Origin: Chrysochromulina tobinii
Taxonomy: Eukaryota > Haptophyta > Prymnesiales > Chrysochromulinaceae
NCBI GenBank assembly: GCA_001275005.1
Contig: JWZX01001678.1
Span: 1 to 15,682, forward strand
Reading direction: 5' to 3'
Length of the DNA stretch: 15,682 nt
The position numbers and the translations under genes are program-made. This document shows positions 7,460-15,492 of this stretch, piece by piece; positions within the stretch are counted from its first letter, which is position 1; each line of letters begins with the position of its first letter. The notes beneath the pieces are model-generated. The model was given only the letters and a program-made list of their open reading frames with translations, was not told the DNA's origin and made no database searches.

Positions 7460-10400
7460 ATGGACACGGATGCCGCTACGCCCTCGCCTCCGATAAGCGC
7501 CGGTAAGGCTTTCTCACCCTCGAAGTGGGGCAGCGCACGATCTACGCAGCGCACGGTGGCAACTGCAAACTCACTTGCGAACGAGCGAGCGGATAAGTCG
7601 CAGCAGCGCGCCTCCCTCATTGAGCAGGCATTTGGCGGCGGTTTCGGTGCCAAGGTCGGTGGCACCTCAAAATCGCTTGGTGACGTCAAGTCGCTCCTGG
7701 ACTGCGAATCTGGGCTGCTCGTCGCCATCCTCTCGCTCTTCGATGCCAACGGTTCAAAGAAACTTGACGAGGAAGAGTGGACTATTGGCACGAAGGCGCT
7801 GCAGTTTGAGACGACGCCCGCCGAGTTCGAGGCGCTCTGTGCGCGCTACGGTATGGCAAGCGCCGGTGAGCTCGACTTCAGCTCGGCCCTCGGCGTCTTC
7901 GGCGCGAAGAAGCCAGTGGAGGGCTATATCGACGAGCTCATGCGGCGCTTCATGCTGGCGATCACGACGCTCACATTGCAGGTGAGCGGGCTGGGCGAGC
8001 AACTCGCGGCTACGCGCGCGGGGCTCCAGCGGCTCGGTGGGCGTGAAGAGAACGCACGGCAGGCGCGCATCCAAAAGGTCGTGCACGCCTGGCGGAACCG
8101 GCACATCGCCAACGCCTTCGACGGCTGGCACGCGCTGGTGGCGGCGCGGCGCGAGGCACTCACACGCGCCACGCGTCAATGGCGCGGCGCGCTCGCCGCG
8201 AGCGTCTTCCGCTGCTGGGGCGCGTATGTGAGTGACGCGAAGCGGCAGCGCGACGGAATCAAGCGGGCGCTCGGGCGGCTGCGCAACCGGCTACTCTCCT
8301 TCGCCCTCTCCTCTTGGCAACACAAGACGACGGCGGCGCTGGAGGCAAGGCGGGTGGCGCTCGGTCGTGCACTGGGGCTTTGGAGCCGCGGAGTGCTGCT
8401 GCGTGTGCTCGATGGCTGGCGTGGGCTATGTGCACGCTCCGCGGCAGTGCGCGAGCTGCGCCGACGTGCACTGCTGCGCCTCACCCACGGAGCACTCTCC
8501 GAGACGTTTTGGGCGTGGGGTCAGCTCACGGCCATACGCTCGAGCGTCAGGCGCCAGCTCCTTGCTCGTGCGGCGAGCCGGCTGCGCAACCGCTTCCTCG
8601 TCGTGACCTTTGACGCATGGCGGCGGAGCGCCCGGGACAGCGCGGACGCGCGTCGCACGCAGCAGCGCCGGGCGCTCGCGCACTTTGTGAACCGCCTCGC
8701 TGCCGTGGCCTGGGATGCGTGGATGCGCCACGTGGCACACAGGCACGCTGATTGACGCTGATTGACGCTGATTGACCCTGATGACCGCTGATGACCCTCT
8801 GCCACGTGGCACGCAGGCGCGCCGTGCTGGCGCGGGCGGCCTTCGCCCTCGGTGCGGGCCGGCTGCTCGCGCTTGGCTTCCGCTCGTGGGTGGGTGCGGT
8901 GCGCGAGGCCAAGCGTGCGGCGGACCGACAGTGGATTGTCAGCTCTCTGGCTGGGTCGCACAGCTGGCTGCTCACGGCGCTCGGCGAGGTGCTGCCTGCG
9001 CTCCTACCGGAAGGATCAGCTGTGCTTGCGAGGATGCGCGCGCAGCTCGGCGCCGCCGAGGGCGCTGAGGGCGGTGGAGGCATCAAGGGCGGCGCGGGCG
9101 GCGAAGGCGGCGAGGCGCGACTACGTGTGCACACGGAGGTGGAGCGCGCGCGCGGGCTGGTGACCTTCGCCGGTGACGCGGCGCGCCCGAGCGAGCCCAT
9201 TACGGCGCGCCCGAGCGAGCCCATTACGGCGCGCCCGAGCGAGCCCATTACGGCGCGCCCGAGCGAGCCCATTACGGCGCGTCCGAGCGAGCCCATTTTC
9301 GTCCTCACCGAACACACGAGTTGTGAGGCCGGCGTGCAAGAGGAGCTCGTGCGCCTCGTGCGACAGGAGGGCTCACCCGCGGGCGCACGCCTCCTCGCCC
9401 TCGCCCACGCATGGGCGCGTGAGACGCATCGCTGGGAGAGCGTCGCGCGGCAGATGGACGAAGCGCGCGAGGCCGCTTTCAAGCGGTGCGCAGCCACTGA
9501 GGCGACCGTGAGCCAAGTGCAACGATTCGTGACGGAGCAGACGAAGGCGTACCTTGGCGCCGCGGCTGCGAACGTGAGCTCGACGCGCGAGATCGGGGAG
9601 GGTGTGCGTGCGTTGCAGCAGCGCGCGGCGGAGCTTGGTGCGCGTCTGGAGCGGGCGGAAGGTCGACTCGAGACCGAGACTGTGACACCCACCGAGCTGG
9701 CGGCGCTCAGCACGGCGCTCGGACGGCTGGACGTGGCCAAGGCGGGGCGTGACGAGGTGCGAAAGCTGGTGGATCACGTGCAGCGGCCCGCAGTTGTGGT
9801 GGCCAGCTTGGGCCACGGCACACAGCAGCAGCCGCCGACTGAGCTGCCGGGCGCAGCTGCCGCGGCCGAGAGGCCTGGCCTGCGTCCGCGCTCCGCTGCG
9901 AAACCGACTTGCCTCATACCCGGAGGCGAGTACGGCGTCGTCGGCAAGGATGGATTCACGTATCGCGGGCAAGAGCACCCCACTCTCACCTACCTCGATC
10001 AAGCCGACCCAGGGTTGCCCGGAGGCGCGGGCTCCTTGTCCCCCCATCCACCAGGCACTCGCGTGAGCGGCACGTGGCTCACAGACGCGGGCAGTCGGTC
10101 GACGCCGCGCCCTCATCGCGCCTTGTACATCAACGAAGCGCTTCATCTTGGCGCACGCTCGGCAGGCAGAGGTCCAAGAGCCCCGCATGTAACCGTCACC
10201 TCCAGGGCTCCCTCTTCGAGCGCTGCAGCTCGCACTGTACACGAGCCGCCTTCGGAGCACGCCACGCCGCCCGCGCACCTCGTGGCGACCTTCGGACCCG
10301 AGTACGCCATCTGTCGCAACCTCCTCATCGATCTCGAGGACGAGCTACGCGCTCGCCAGGATGCGGTCACCTTCGTCTTCGAGGCCGACGGCACCGCTGC

Positions 10401-10794
10401 CGAAACTGAACGCGTCATGTGGCTGCGCTACGTGGCGGCCGCGAAGGGTTGGGCGTTTCACACCGCCCACAGCACGAGCGAGAGCGCCGCCGTCGCCCTC
10501 ACTCTACTCGCCAAGGAGCTCTACGATGACGAAACCCTGCTCACCGGTGTGCTGGGCGCCGTGTCGAGCGACCCCTCGAGCGCCCCCTCGATCCCCCCGA
10601 TCACCTCGCAGTGCAGCTCGCTCGCCGAGTTCATCTCTCTCGTGGAGCGCTCGCACGCGGCATTCTTGCGCCTCGTGCGCATTGAGCACGCTGGCACTGT
10701 CCTCTGGCGTCGCGCGTCGTGCACGTTGGCACCGTCGACTGCCCTAAGCCACAGCCTGCCGCCGCGGGGCGCGCCATCGGCACCCCACGGATGA
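7460..10794 (+). CDS. EF-hand and Sfi1-like Trp-repeat protein (2 exons)
   Basis: Exons 7460-8742 and 8817-10794 give about 1086 aa. A single EF-hand-like calcium loop, D-A-N-G-S-K-K-L-D-E-E-E, spans residues 95-106. It is followed by seven Sfi1-type repeats with tryptophans at about 223, 253, 286, 320, 353, 387 and 421, then an eighth at 452 after the intron. Spacing is 30-34 residues, with a recurring R-N-R-hydrophobic-FDxW pattern. Sfi1-type repeats form long helices that bind centrin along centriole or basal-body structures. Later parts are a Gly-rich linker, five copies of ARPSEPIT (about residues 550-589), a helical, probably coiled-coil segment (about 683-751), a Pro/Ser-rich region, and an unrecognised 170-residue C-terminal helical domain. 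The role is inferred as a centrosome, basal-body or cytoskeletal scaffold. The exon join is supported by the unbroken Trp spacing. Without an intron, the frame would stop at TGA 8753. The C-terminal end is uncertain because an unseen intron could alter it. Confidence 0.75.
8743..8816 (+). other. GC-AG intron bounded by an 18-bp direct repeat
   Basis: A 74-base intron, phase 2, joining M-R-H-V-A-H-R to R-A-V-L-A-R. No GT donor gives the right frame: the one nearby GT, at 8732, is phase 0, while the only local AG, at 8815-8816, needs phase 2. AG|GCACGC is a plausible GC donor. GCCACGTGGCAC(A/G)CAGGC occurs at 8727-8744 and 8801-8818, and the 74-base offset equals the intron length. The interior is tandem ACGCTGATTG decamers, three good and about two degenerate. 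Confidence 0.65.
9181..9300 (+). repeat. 24-bp in-frame minisatellite (five copies of ARPSEPIT)
   Basis: Five tandem 24-base units in the Sfi1-like gene. The first four appear identical; the fifth has CGT for CGC and ends in TTC. Because the unit is eight codons, changes in copy number keep the frame. The near-identity indicates recent expansion. The encoded peptide is charged, Pro/Ser-containing and probably disordered. Confidence 0.9.
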
Positions 10795-11164
10795 GTCCAG
10801 ATCCCGTTCTTACGCGCCGGCCAAATGAAACAACCTCGGCGTCTTGCGGAGGCACGGACGGCGGGCGCCCTTCCACCAGGCTTGCCTGCGTTACCTTCGA
10901 GCTTCGTTGCACGTTGGCTGGCCCGTAAGCGTACCGGACGGGGAAATGCCCGGTAGAGTTATCTCGCCGGTTGGCATACGCACAGGATAGAGGATTCCGA
11001 AAAGTAGGCTGATTATGGTCGACTTTATGGATTATGATCCCGACAGTACACTAAACAAGACAGACCTGACGGCATCCCTGCGGTCGGGGCACGGTGCAAT
11101 TGCTGCACGGGCGCGCGAGCGAGTGCCCGGCTCGGCGCTGGGGCCGCGATCGAGCGTCGACTCG
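10795..11164. other. convergent intergenic region
   Basis: These 370 bases lie between the 3' ends of the plus-strand Sfi1-like gene and the minus-strand ZNG1-like gene, so both 3' UTRs must share them. A small inverted repeat TACCGG/CCGGTA lies at 10932-10937 and 10950-10955. No AATAAA signal and no further gene were seen. Confidence 0.5.
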
Positions 11165-12760
11165 TCACGTCGTCCGGTTGACGAGCCGTCCTGCTGTCTC
11201 CTCGACGTCCTCGGTGGTCGAGGCCCCATCTGCGCGGCACGCCCGTAGTGTGTCGGCGATCGCCTGCCGGTCGAGATTACGCCCAACGAAGACGATCCGT
11301 GTGCGTCGTTCCTCCTCGGGTTCGGTCCATTCGGCCCCCTCGAGCAACTCGTAAGTCGCATGAACGGCTTGCAGCGTGTGCAGACGCGACGTGCCCGCAA
11401 TGTGCAGCACACCCTTGGAGCGATACATCTCGGGCAACGGGATCGCACTGAGGTCGGCAGCCGTTGCCGATGGTGGGAGCGCTGTGACAGGCGCGCCATC
11501 AAGGAGCTTGCCGGAAGGCGCCGTGACGTGCACGTTCGTCCGCTCGAGGGCCGACCGAGCCGCACGCACTGCTGCTGGGAAGTCGGACGGATCCCAAAAT
11601 AGGGCCGCGAAGAGCGCCTCGAGCTTCGAGAGGTCGATCGCGCCCGCCAGCTCGAGCGTCACCGCTCCAAAGGTAGAGTCACGGTGCAGCCAGCGGCCCC
11701 TAGGCAGCCCCGTGGGTCCCCTACAGTCTCCCAGAAAGGAAGGTCCTCTGTTGGATACGGCTGGGCGCCCAGCTGTGCGTGCAGGTATCCGCGGACCAGA
11801 GCTGGGGGCGTCCGAGGGCGGGGCTGCTGCGGCTGGTGTAGCAGGCTCCGCTGCCGCTGGCATCTCGTCCTCTTCTTCCCCGCTCTCGCACGGCTTGCAG
11901 TCCAAGACGCCGCCGTCGCCGCCGCCGCTCCCACTGGCACTTGTGACAAAAGTTCCGAAGGAGGCGAAGGGCGGCGGCGCGGTCGTGGCCGTCGCGAGGG
12001 CGGGCGGACGCGCCTGCGTGAATGCGCCCAAGTTGAGGATCGATTGCAACGGCACCTGTGAACGTGTCGTTCGGAAGACTGGCGCGAGCGTATTGAGCTG
12101 CGACAGGTGGGCCATCAATGTCGCGAGATGCACCTCACTCCGCGCGTCGAGCGCTGCCGTGCTGGCGTCCTCATCCATGGCATCGACCGCACTGTCCGAC
12201 GCCGCATCTGCCTCCGCAGCGGCCCTGGCGGCCTCCTCGACAGCGTCCATCTTGTTGAGAATGATGGCATCTGCACAACCGATCTGGCGACACGCCTCGA
12301 GCTCGCGGAGCTGACGCGGCAGGTTGATTGCGTCAACGACGCACACGATCCCATCGAGCCGTAGCGGTGACTCAAGCTCCTGGTCGAGCCAGAAGCTCTC
12401 GGCAACGGGCCCCGGATCCGCCATGCCGTCCGTCTCCACGAGGATGTAGTCAAAGCGCCCGCGCACGGCCATCAGCTGCTCGATACCATTGACGAGGTCG
12501 TCGCGCACGGCGCAGCACACGCAGCCATTCGCGAGCTCGAGCCACTCGTTGAACCTCTCGCCATTCGGTCCAACGACCGTTGAAGTCTCGAGCCCTTTCA
12601 CTGCCGACAGCTCATTCTGGATCACGGCGATGCGCAGGCCATGTGGCGTGGCGAGCACATGCCGGAGCAGCGTCGTCTTGCCGGCACCAAGAAAGCCAGT
12701 TATGATCGTGACGGGCACCGATGCCGTCGAGAGCTCATCAGCAGAGTCTGAGGTGCTCAT
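11165..12760 (-). CDS. ZNG1/CobW-family (COG0523) zinc-regulated GTPase metallochaperone
   Basis: A 531-residue G3E GTPase. Visible motifs are the P-loop GFLGAGKTT (22-30), the metal-binding CVCC (C80, C82, C83), the switch-like VETDGMADPGPV (109-119), the specificity motif NKMD (169-172), and a C-terminal CobW_C domain (about 358-515) ending with RIVFVGRNLD. Eukaryotic ZNG1 proteins load zinc into clients such as methionine aminopeptidase 1, and this sequence tracks ZNG1 across both domains. Two oddities stand out. The N-terminal tail lacks the CPELVPI-like client-docking motif typical of ZNG1. A roughly 110-residue low-complexity insert (about 250-358), with a DCKPCES acidic patch, separates the two domains. 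The start is the ATG whose complement is CAT at 12758-12760; the frame runs further upstream only from a TTG. An unrecognised intron within the insert is possible but not required by frame. Confidence 0.9.
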   Translation of the reverse strand: MSTSDSADELSTASVPVTIITGFLGAGKTTLLRHVLATPHGLRIAVIQNELSAVKGLETSTVVGPNGERFNEWLELANGCVCCAVRDDLVNGIEQLMAVRGRFDYILVETDGMADPGPVAESFWLDQELESPLRLDGIVCVVDAINLPRQLRELEACRQIGCADAIILNKMDAVEEAARAAAEADAASDSAVDAMDEDASTAALDARSEVHLATLMAHLSQLNTLAPVFRTTRSQVPLQSILNLGAFTQARPPALATATTAPPPFASFGTFVTSASGSGGGDGGVLDCKPCESGEEEDEMPAAAEPATPAAAAPPSDAPSSGPRIPARTAGRPAVSNRGPSFLGDCRGPTGLPRGRWLHRDSTFGAVTLELAGAIDLSKLEALFAALFWDPSDFPAAVRAARSALERTNVHVTAPSGKLLDGAPVTALPPSATAADLSAIPLPEMYRSKGVLHIAGTSRLHTLQAVHATYELLEGAEWTEPEEERRTRIVFVGRNLDRQAIADTLRACRADGASTTEDVEETAGRLVNRTT

Positions 12761-13005
12761 CGATCGGCCCCAAGCGTGTGAATGATTTAACAATCGGCTG
12801 TGAACGAACCAAAAAGATCACCGGAAGCTGTGCATGGGTAACGCCTCTGCCCCTCTGACGCCTCTGCCCTCTCGTCCGCCATCGATGTAATCCCTACTCA
12901 TGAATCCGGTTAAGAATCCGGCAATTGCCCGCGTGTCCCGATGTGCAAAACGAGCGGATTGGCTCTCGATGACACATATAATTAGTTTGGATCTAGTAGA
13001 CTCTA
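12761..13005. other. intergenic region upstream of the ZNG1-like gene
   Basis: These 245 bases hold the presumed ZNG1-like promoter and 5' UTR and the 3' UTR of the Mis18-like gene. A 17-base tandem repeat starting ACGCCTCTGCCC occurs at 12841 and 12858, and GAATCCGG is repeated near 12903 and 12915. The part near 12970-13005 is AT-richer. No gene was seen. Confidence 0.4.
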
Positions 13006-13587
13006 CTAGCTGGCCCGACGCTTGCGCCCTGGCTCCTCGTCTGTCGCACTCGCACCGCTAGTACTGCCGCTTTCGAGCGCTTTTAGGCGCTGGTCGAGAG
13101 CGAGCACGACGCGCATCACCTGCCCCAGCTGCAGCCTCATGTCAGCCTCGGATTGCTGCAATGCAACAATGCGCGCCGCCGACTCGGCAGCAATCTCAAG
13201 GTGCGACGCAGAGCCACCGACGCCAGCAGCCATCGGATGCCTTTCGATGCCATTGACCAGTTGCGCGTCGTGCTCCACCTGCGCTGATCCGAGGACGTAG
13301 CTCTCGAGTGCTGCGCGCGACAGCGCATAGCGTGGCGCCTCAAGTCGGTGAACAACCTGAATGAGCGCGGGTTGTGGTGGCTGTGCGTACCGCCGGCCGA
13401 GCGTGTGGCAGCAAGCAGCGCATCGCAGTGTAGAAAAGGATCCGTCCGTATCGTTGTCGATGCTCACGCCCACTACGGCGTCGAGCACGAGTGCATCCAG
13501 CTCCGCGACTGCCGCGACTAGTTGATTGGAATCCGATACGACGCGACGGCATCCGCCACACTGAAATACGATAGGCGCATCGGCCAT
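13006..13587 (-). CDS. Mis18/Yippee-like zinc-binding protein (probable centromere factor)
   Basis: A 193-residue protein. The N-terminal half matches the Mis18 form of the Yippee fold: FQCGGCRR (C10, C13), a central ELDALVLDAV segment, LRCAAC (C56, C59), and the Mis18-typical end L-E-S-Y-V-L-G-S (about 94-101). In Mis18 proteins the two CxxC pairs hold zinc, and the complex primes centromeres for loading of the CENP-A histone. The C-terminal part (about 125-180) is a long amphipathic helix with heptad-like leucines, as in the oligomerising helix of Mis18, followed by a Ser/Gly-rich tail ending in basic residues. The ATG at 13587 is chosen because the domain begins six residues later; upstream the frame opens only from GTG at 13680. 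The 142 bases separating it from the beta-tubulin stop must hold its promoter. A divergent Yippee or cereblon-like protein is the alternative. Confidence 0.78.
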   Translation of the reverse strand: MADAPIVFQCGGCRRVVSDSNQLVAAVAELDALVLDAVVGVSIDNDTDGSFSTLRCAACCHTLGRRYAQPPQPALIQVVHRLEAPRYALSRAALESYVLGSAQVEHDAQLVNGIERHPMAAGVGGSASHLEIAAESAARIVALQQSEADMRLQLGQVMRVVLALDQRLKALESGSTSGASATDEEPGRKRRAS

Positions 13588-13729
13588 TTCCGCCGAAGAG
13601 CGAAGCGCAGATGACTTCACACTGAAATAGTAATTTGGGAAACGTAAGAGTTTTCTGATCGGTAAGCTTATTGCCCACACAATCTCTTTTACCGTGCCGC
13701 TAAAGCACGGAAGGCGCTTGGAGCACTGC
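13588..13729 (-). promoter_or_regulatory. compact spacer: beta-tubulin 3' end and Mis18-like promoter
   Basis: Only 142 bases separate the beta-tubulin stop from the Mis18-like ATG on the same strand. A perfect 6-bp inverted repeat CCGTGC/GCACGG (13692-13697 and 13705-13710, 7-base loop) lies 20 bases beyond the tubulin stop. It could form a stem in the tubulin 3' UTR. Its role is unproven. Confidence 0.4.
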
Positions 13730-15064
13730 TTAGTACTCCTCGCCGCCCTCCTCCTCGAACTCGCCCTCCTCCTCGGCGGACGCGTCCTGGTACTGCTGGT
13801 ACTCGGAGACGAGGTCGTTCATGTTGGACTCAGCCTCGGTGAACTCCATCTCGTCCATGCCCTCACCGGTGTACCAGTGGAGGAAGGCCTTGCGGCGGAA
13901 CATGGAGGTGAACTGCTCGGCCACGCGCTTCATGACCTCCTGCATGCAGGTGGAGTTGCCGCAGAAGCCAACCGACATCTTGAGGCCCTTGGGGGGGATG
14001 TCGCAGATGGCGCACTTAAGGTTGTTCGGGATCCACTCGACGAAGTACGACGAGTTCTTGTTCTGCACGTTGAGCATCTGCTCATCGACCTCCTTGGTCG
14101 ACATGCGGCCACGGAAGAGGGCGCACGCCGTGAGGTAGCGGCCGTGGCGGGGGTCCGCGGCGGCCATCATGTTCTTGGCGTCGAACATCTGCTGGGTCAG
14201 CTCCGGCACGGTGAGGGCGCGGTACTGCTGCGAGCCGCGCGACGTGAGCGGCGCGAAGCCGATCATGAAGAAGTGGAGGCGGGGGAAGGGGATCATGTTG
14301 ACCGCGAGCTTGCGGAGGTCGCAGTTGAGCTGGCCCGGGAAGCGGAGGCAGCAGGTGGTCGCCGACATGACGGCCGCGACGAGGTGGTTGAGGTCACCGA
14401 AGGTCGGGGTGGTCAGCTTGAGGGTGCGGAAGCAGATGTCGTACAGGGCCTCGTTGTCGAGGAGGAGCGACTCGTCCGAGTTCTCGACCAGCTGGTGGAC
14501 CGAGAGCACGCAGTTGTACGGCTCGACGACGGTGTCGGACACCTTGGGCGACGGGAACACCGAGTAGGTGCACATGACGCGGTCGGGGTACTCCTCGCGG
14601 ATCTTGGAGATGAGCAGGGTGCCCATGCCCGAGCCGGTGCCGCCGCCGAGCGAGTGGGTCATGGTGAAGCCCTGGAGGCAGTCGCAGCCCTCCGCCTCCT
14701 TGCGGACGACGTCGAGGACGGCATCGATGAGCTCGGCGCCCTCGGTGTAGTGGCCCTTGGCCCAGTTGTTGCCGGCGCCCGACTGGCCGAAGACGAAGTT
14801 GTCCGGGCGGAAGATCTGGCCGAAGGGGCCCGAGCGGACGGAGTCCATGGTGCCGGGCTCGAGGTCCATGAGGATGTTGCGGGGCACATAGCGGCCGCCG
14901 GTGGCCTCGTTGTAGTACACGTTGATGCGCTCGAGCTGGAGGTCCGAGTCACCGTGGTACGTGCCGGTCGGGTCAATGCCGTGCTCGTCGGAGACAACCT
15001 CCCAGAACTTGGCGCCGATCTGGTTACCGCACTGGCCACCCTGGACTGCGACGATCTCACGCAT
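13730..15064 (-). CDS. beta-tubulin
   Basis: A complete, intronless 444-residue beta-tubulin, close to the family's usual length. It starts MREI, the tetrapeptide recognised in co-translational tubulin mRNA autoregulation. The GTP-binding glycine loop GGGTGSGMG spans residues 140-148. The polymer-forming body and the [19 protein letters not shown] helix are intact, and an acidic tail ends in E-E-Y. It polymerises with alpha-tubulin into microtubules of spindle and flagella. Codon choice is strongly biased to C- or G-ending codons, as expected for a highly expressed gene. Oddities include several unusual cysteines (for example C165, C184, and others in the KCAICD and GFCGNSTCM region), Y167 and L200 at positions linked to benzimidazole response, and the EEY end, which is more typical of alpha-tubulin. 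The ATG at 15064 is unambiguous. Confidence 0.98.
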   Translation of the reverse strand: MREIVAVQGGQCGNQIGAKFWEVVSDEHGIDPTGTYHGDSDLQLERINVYYNEATGGRYVPRNILMDLEPGTMDSVRSGPFGQIFRPDNFVFGQSGAGNNWAKGHYTEGAELIDAVLDVVRKEAEGCDCLQGFTMTHSLGGGTGSGMGTLLISKIREEYPDRVMCTYSVFPSPKVSDTVVEPYNCVLSVHQLVENSDESLLLDNEALYDICFRTLKLTTPTFGDLNHLVAAVMSATTCCLRFPGQLNCDLRKLAVNMIPFPRLHFFMIGFAPLTSRGSQQYRALTVPELTQQMFDAKNMMAAADPRHGRYLTACALFRGRMSTKEVDEQMLNVQNKNSSYFVEWIPNNLKCAICDIPPKGLKMSVGFCGNSTCMQEVMKRVAEQFTSMFRRKAFLHWYTGEGMDEMEFTEAESNMNDLVSEYQQYQDASAEEEGEFEEEGGEEY

Positions 15065-15492
15065 TTCTGTTGATAGGTTGTCTGCACGCGAGGATAGCAA
15101 GGGTGCGACGCGCGTGTGAGTGAGGTGAGTTTGGTGGCATTGTCAGCTTTCCATCATGTTGCGCGCGAGCGCGCGCTGCTGGGATGCTGGGACGCGGACG
15201 CGGTGCGGCGATTTCGCGATTGGGCATTGCAGGGAGGTATGTGGCAAGGTCGGGGAGCGGTTCATGCGCGGCGGAGAACGCAGGAATCGCCGGGTCTGGG
15301 CTCAGTGGCATCGTTGTGCAGCATTGCTCACTGTTTGGAGTGTAAGGAATCGAGAAGGAGCCAAGTCCCTTCTGTGAAGGTGAAAAGAAAGAAGGGAGGG
15401 TGAGGCGGAAGAGGAGGAGGAGGAGATAAAGTGAAAAGAAGAAAAGTTAAGAAGGAGAAGGAGGTAGGAAGAGATAGAAGGAGAAGATTTGT
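15065..15492 (-). promoter_or_regulatory. upstream region of beta-tubulin
   Basis: This should contain the beta-tubulin promoter and 5' UTR (read on the minus strand). No TATA box is obvious. The part nearest the gene is mixed sequence with a GCGCGCGAGCGCGCG tract near 15161-15175. From about 15345 the plus strand becomes almost pure purine (AAGAAGGAG-type), grading into the minisatellite. No further gene was supported. Confidence 0.4.

Noticed and set aside
8723-8791. A stop-separated pair of independent genes, or programmed frameshifting, at the Sfi1-like locus
   Set aside because: A GC-AG intron restores frame and keeps the Trp repeat spacing exactly. Two genes would split a repeat array, and no slippery site was seen.
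8547-9740. A 397-codon minus-strand open frame with GSLGRAVM repeats
   Set aside because: The repeats are the reverse reading of the ARPSEPIT minisatellite. The plus strand keeps Trp periodicity and helical structure.
10932-10955. A transcription terminator hairpin after the Sfi1-like gene
   Set aside because: Only a 6-bp stem with no T-run, and bacterial-type terminators do not apply to a nuclear eukaryotic gene.
11376-12314. A 312-codon plus-strand open frame opposite the ZNG1-like gene
   Set aside because: The minus strand carries all GTPase motifs; this product is low-complexity Ala/Ser with no recognisable domain.
12761-12793. An 11-codon N-terminal extension of the ZNG1-like protein
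   Set aside because: It would start at TTG. The ATG at 12760 leaves a normal-length tail before the P-loop.
13588-13680. A 31-codon N-terminal extension of the Mis18-like protein
   Set aside because: It would start at GTG and lacks similarity to Mis18 N-termini; the ATG at 13587 directly precedes the domain.
13694-15073. A 459-codon open frame on the plus strand opposite beta-tubulin
   Set aside because: It is the mirror of strongly codon-biased tubulin sequence. Its Val/Leu/Gly/His-rich product matches no family, and the minus strand is unmistakably beta-tubulin.
15065-15100. A 12-codon N-terminal extension of beta-tubulin
   Set aside because: Beta-tubulins start at MREI; the extension has no ATG.
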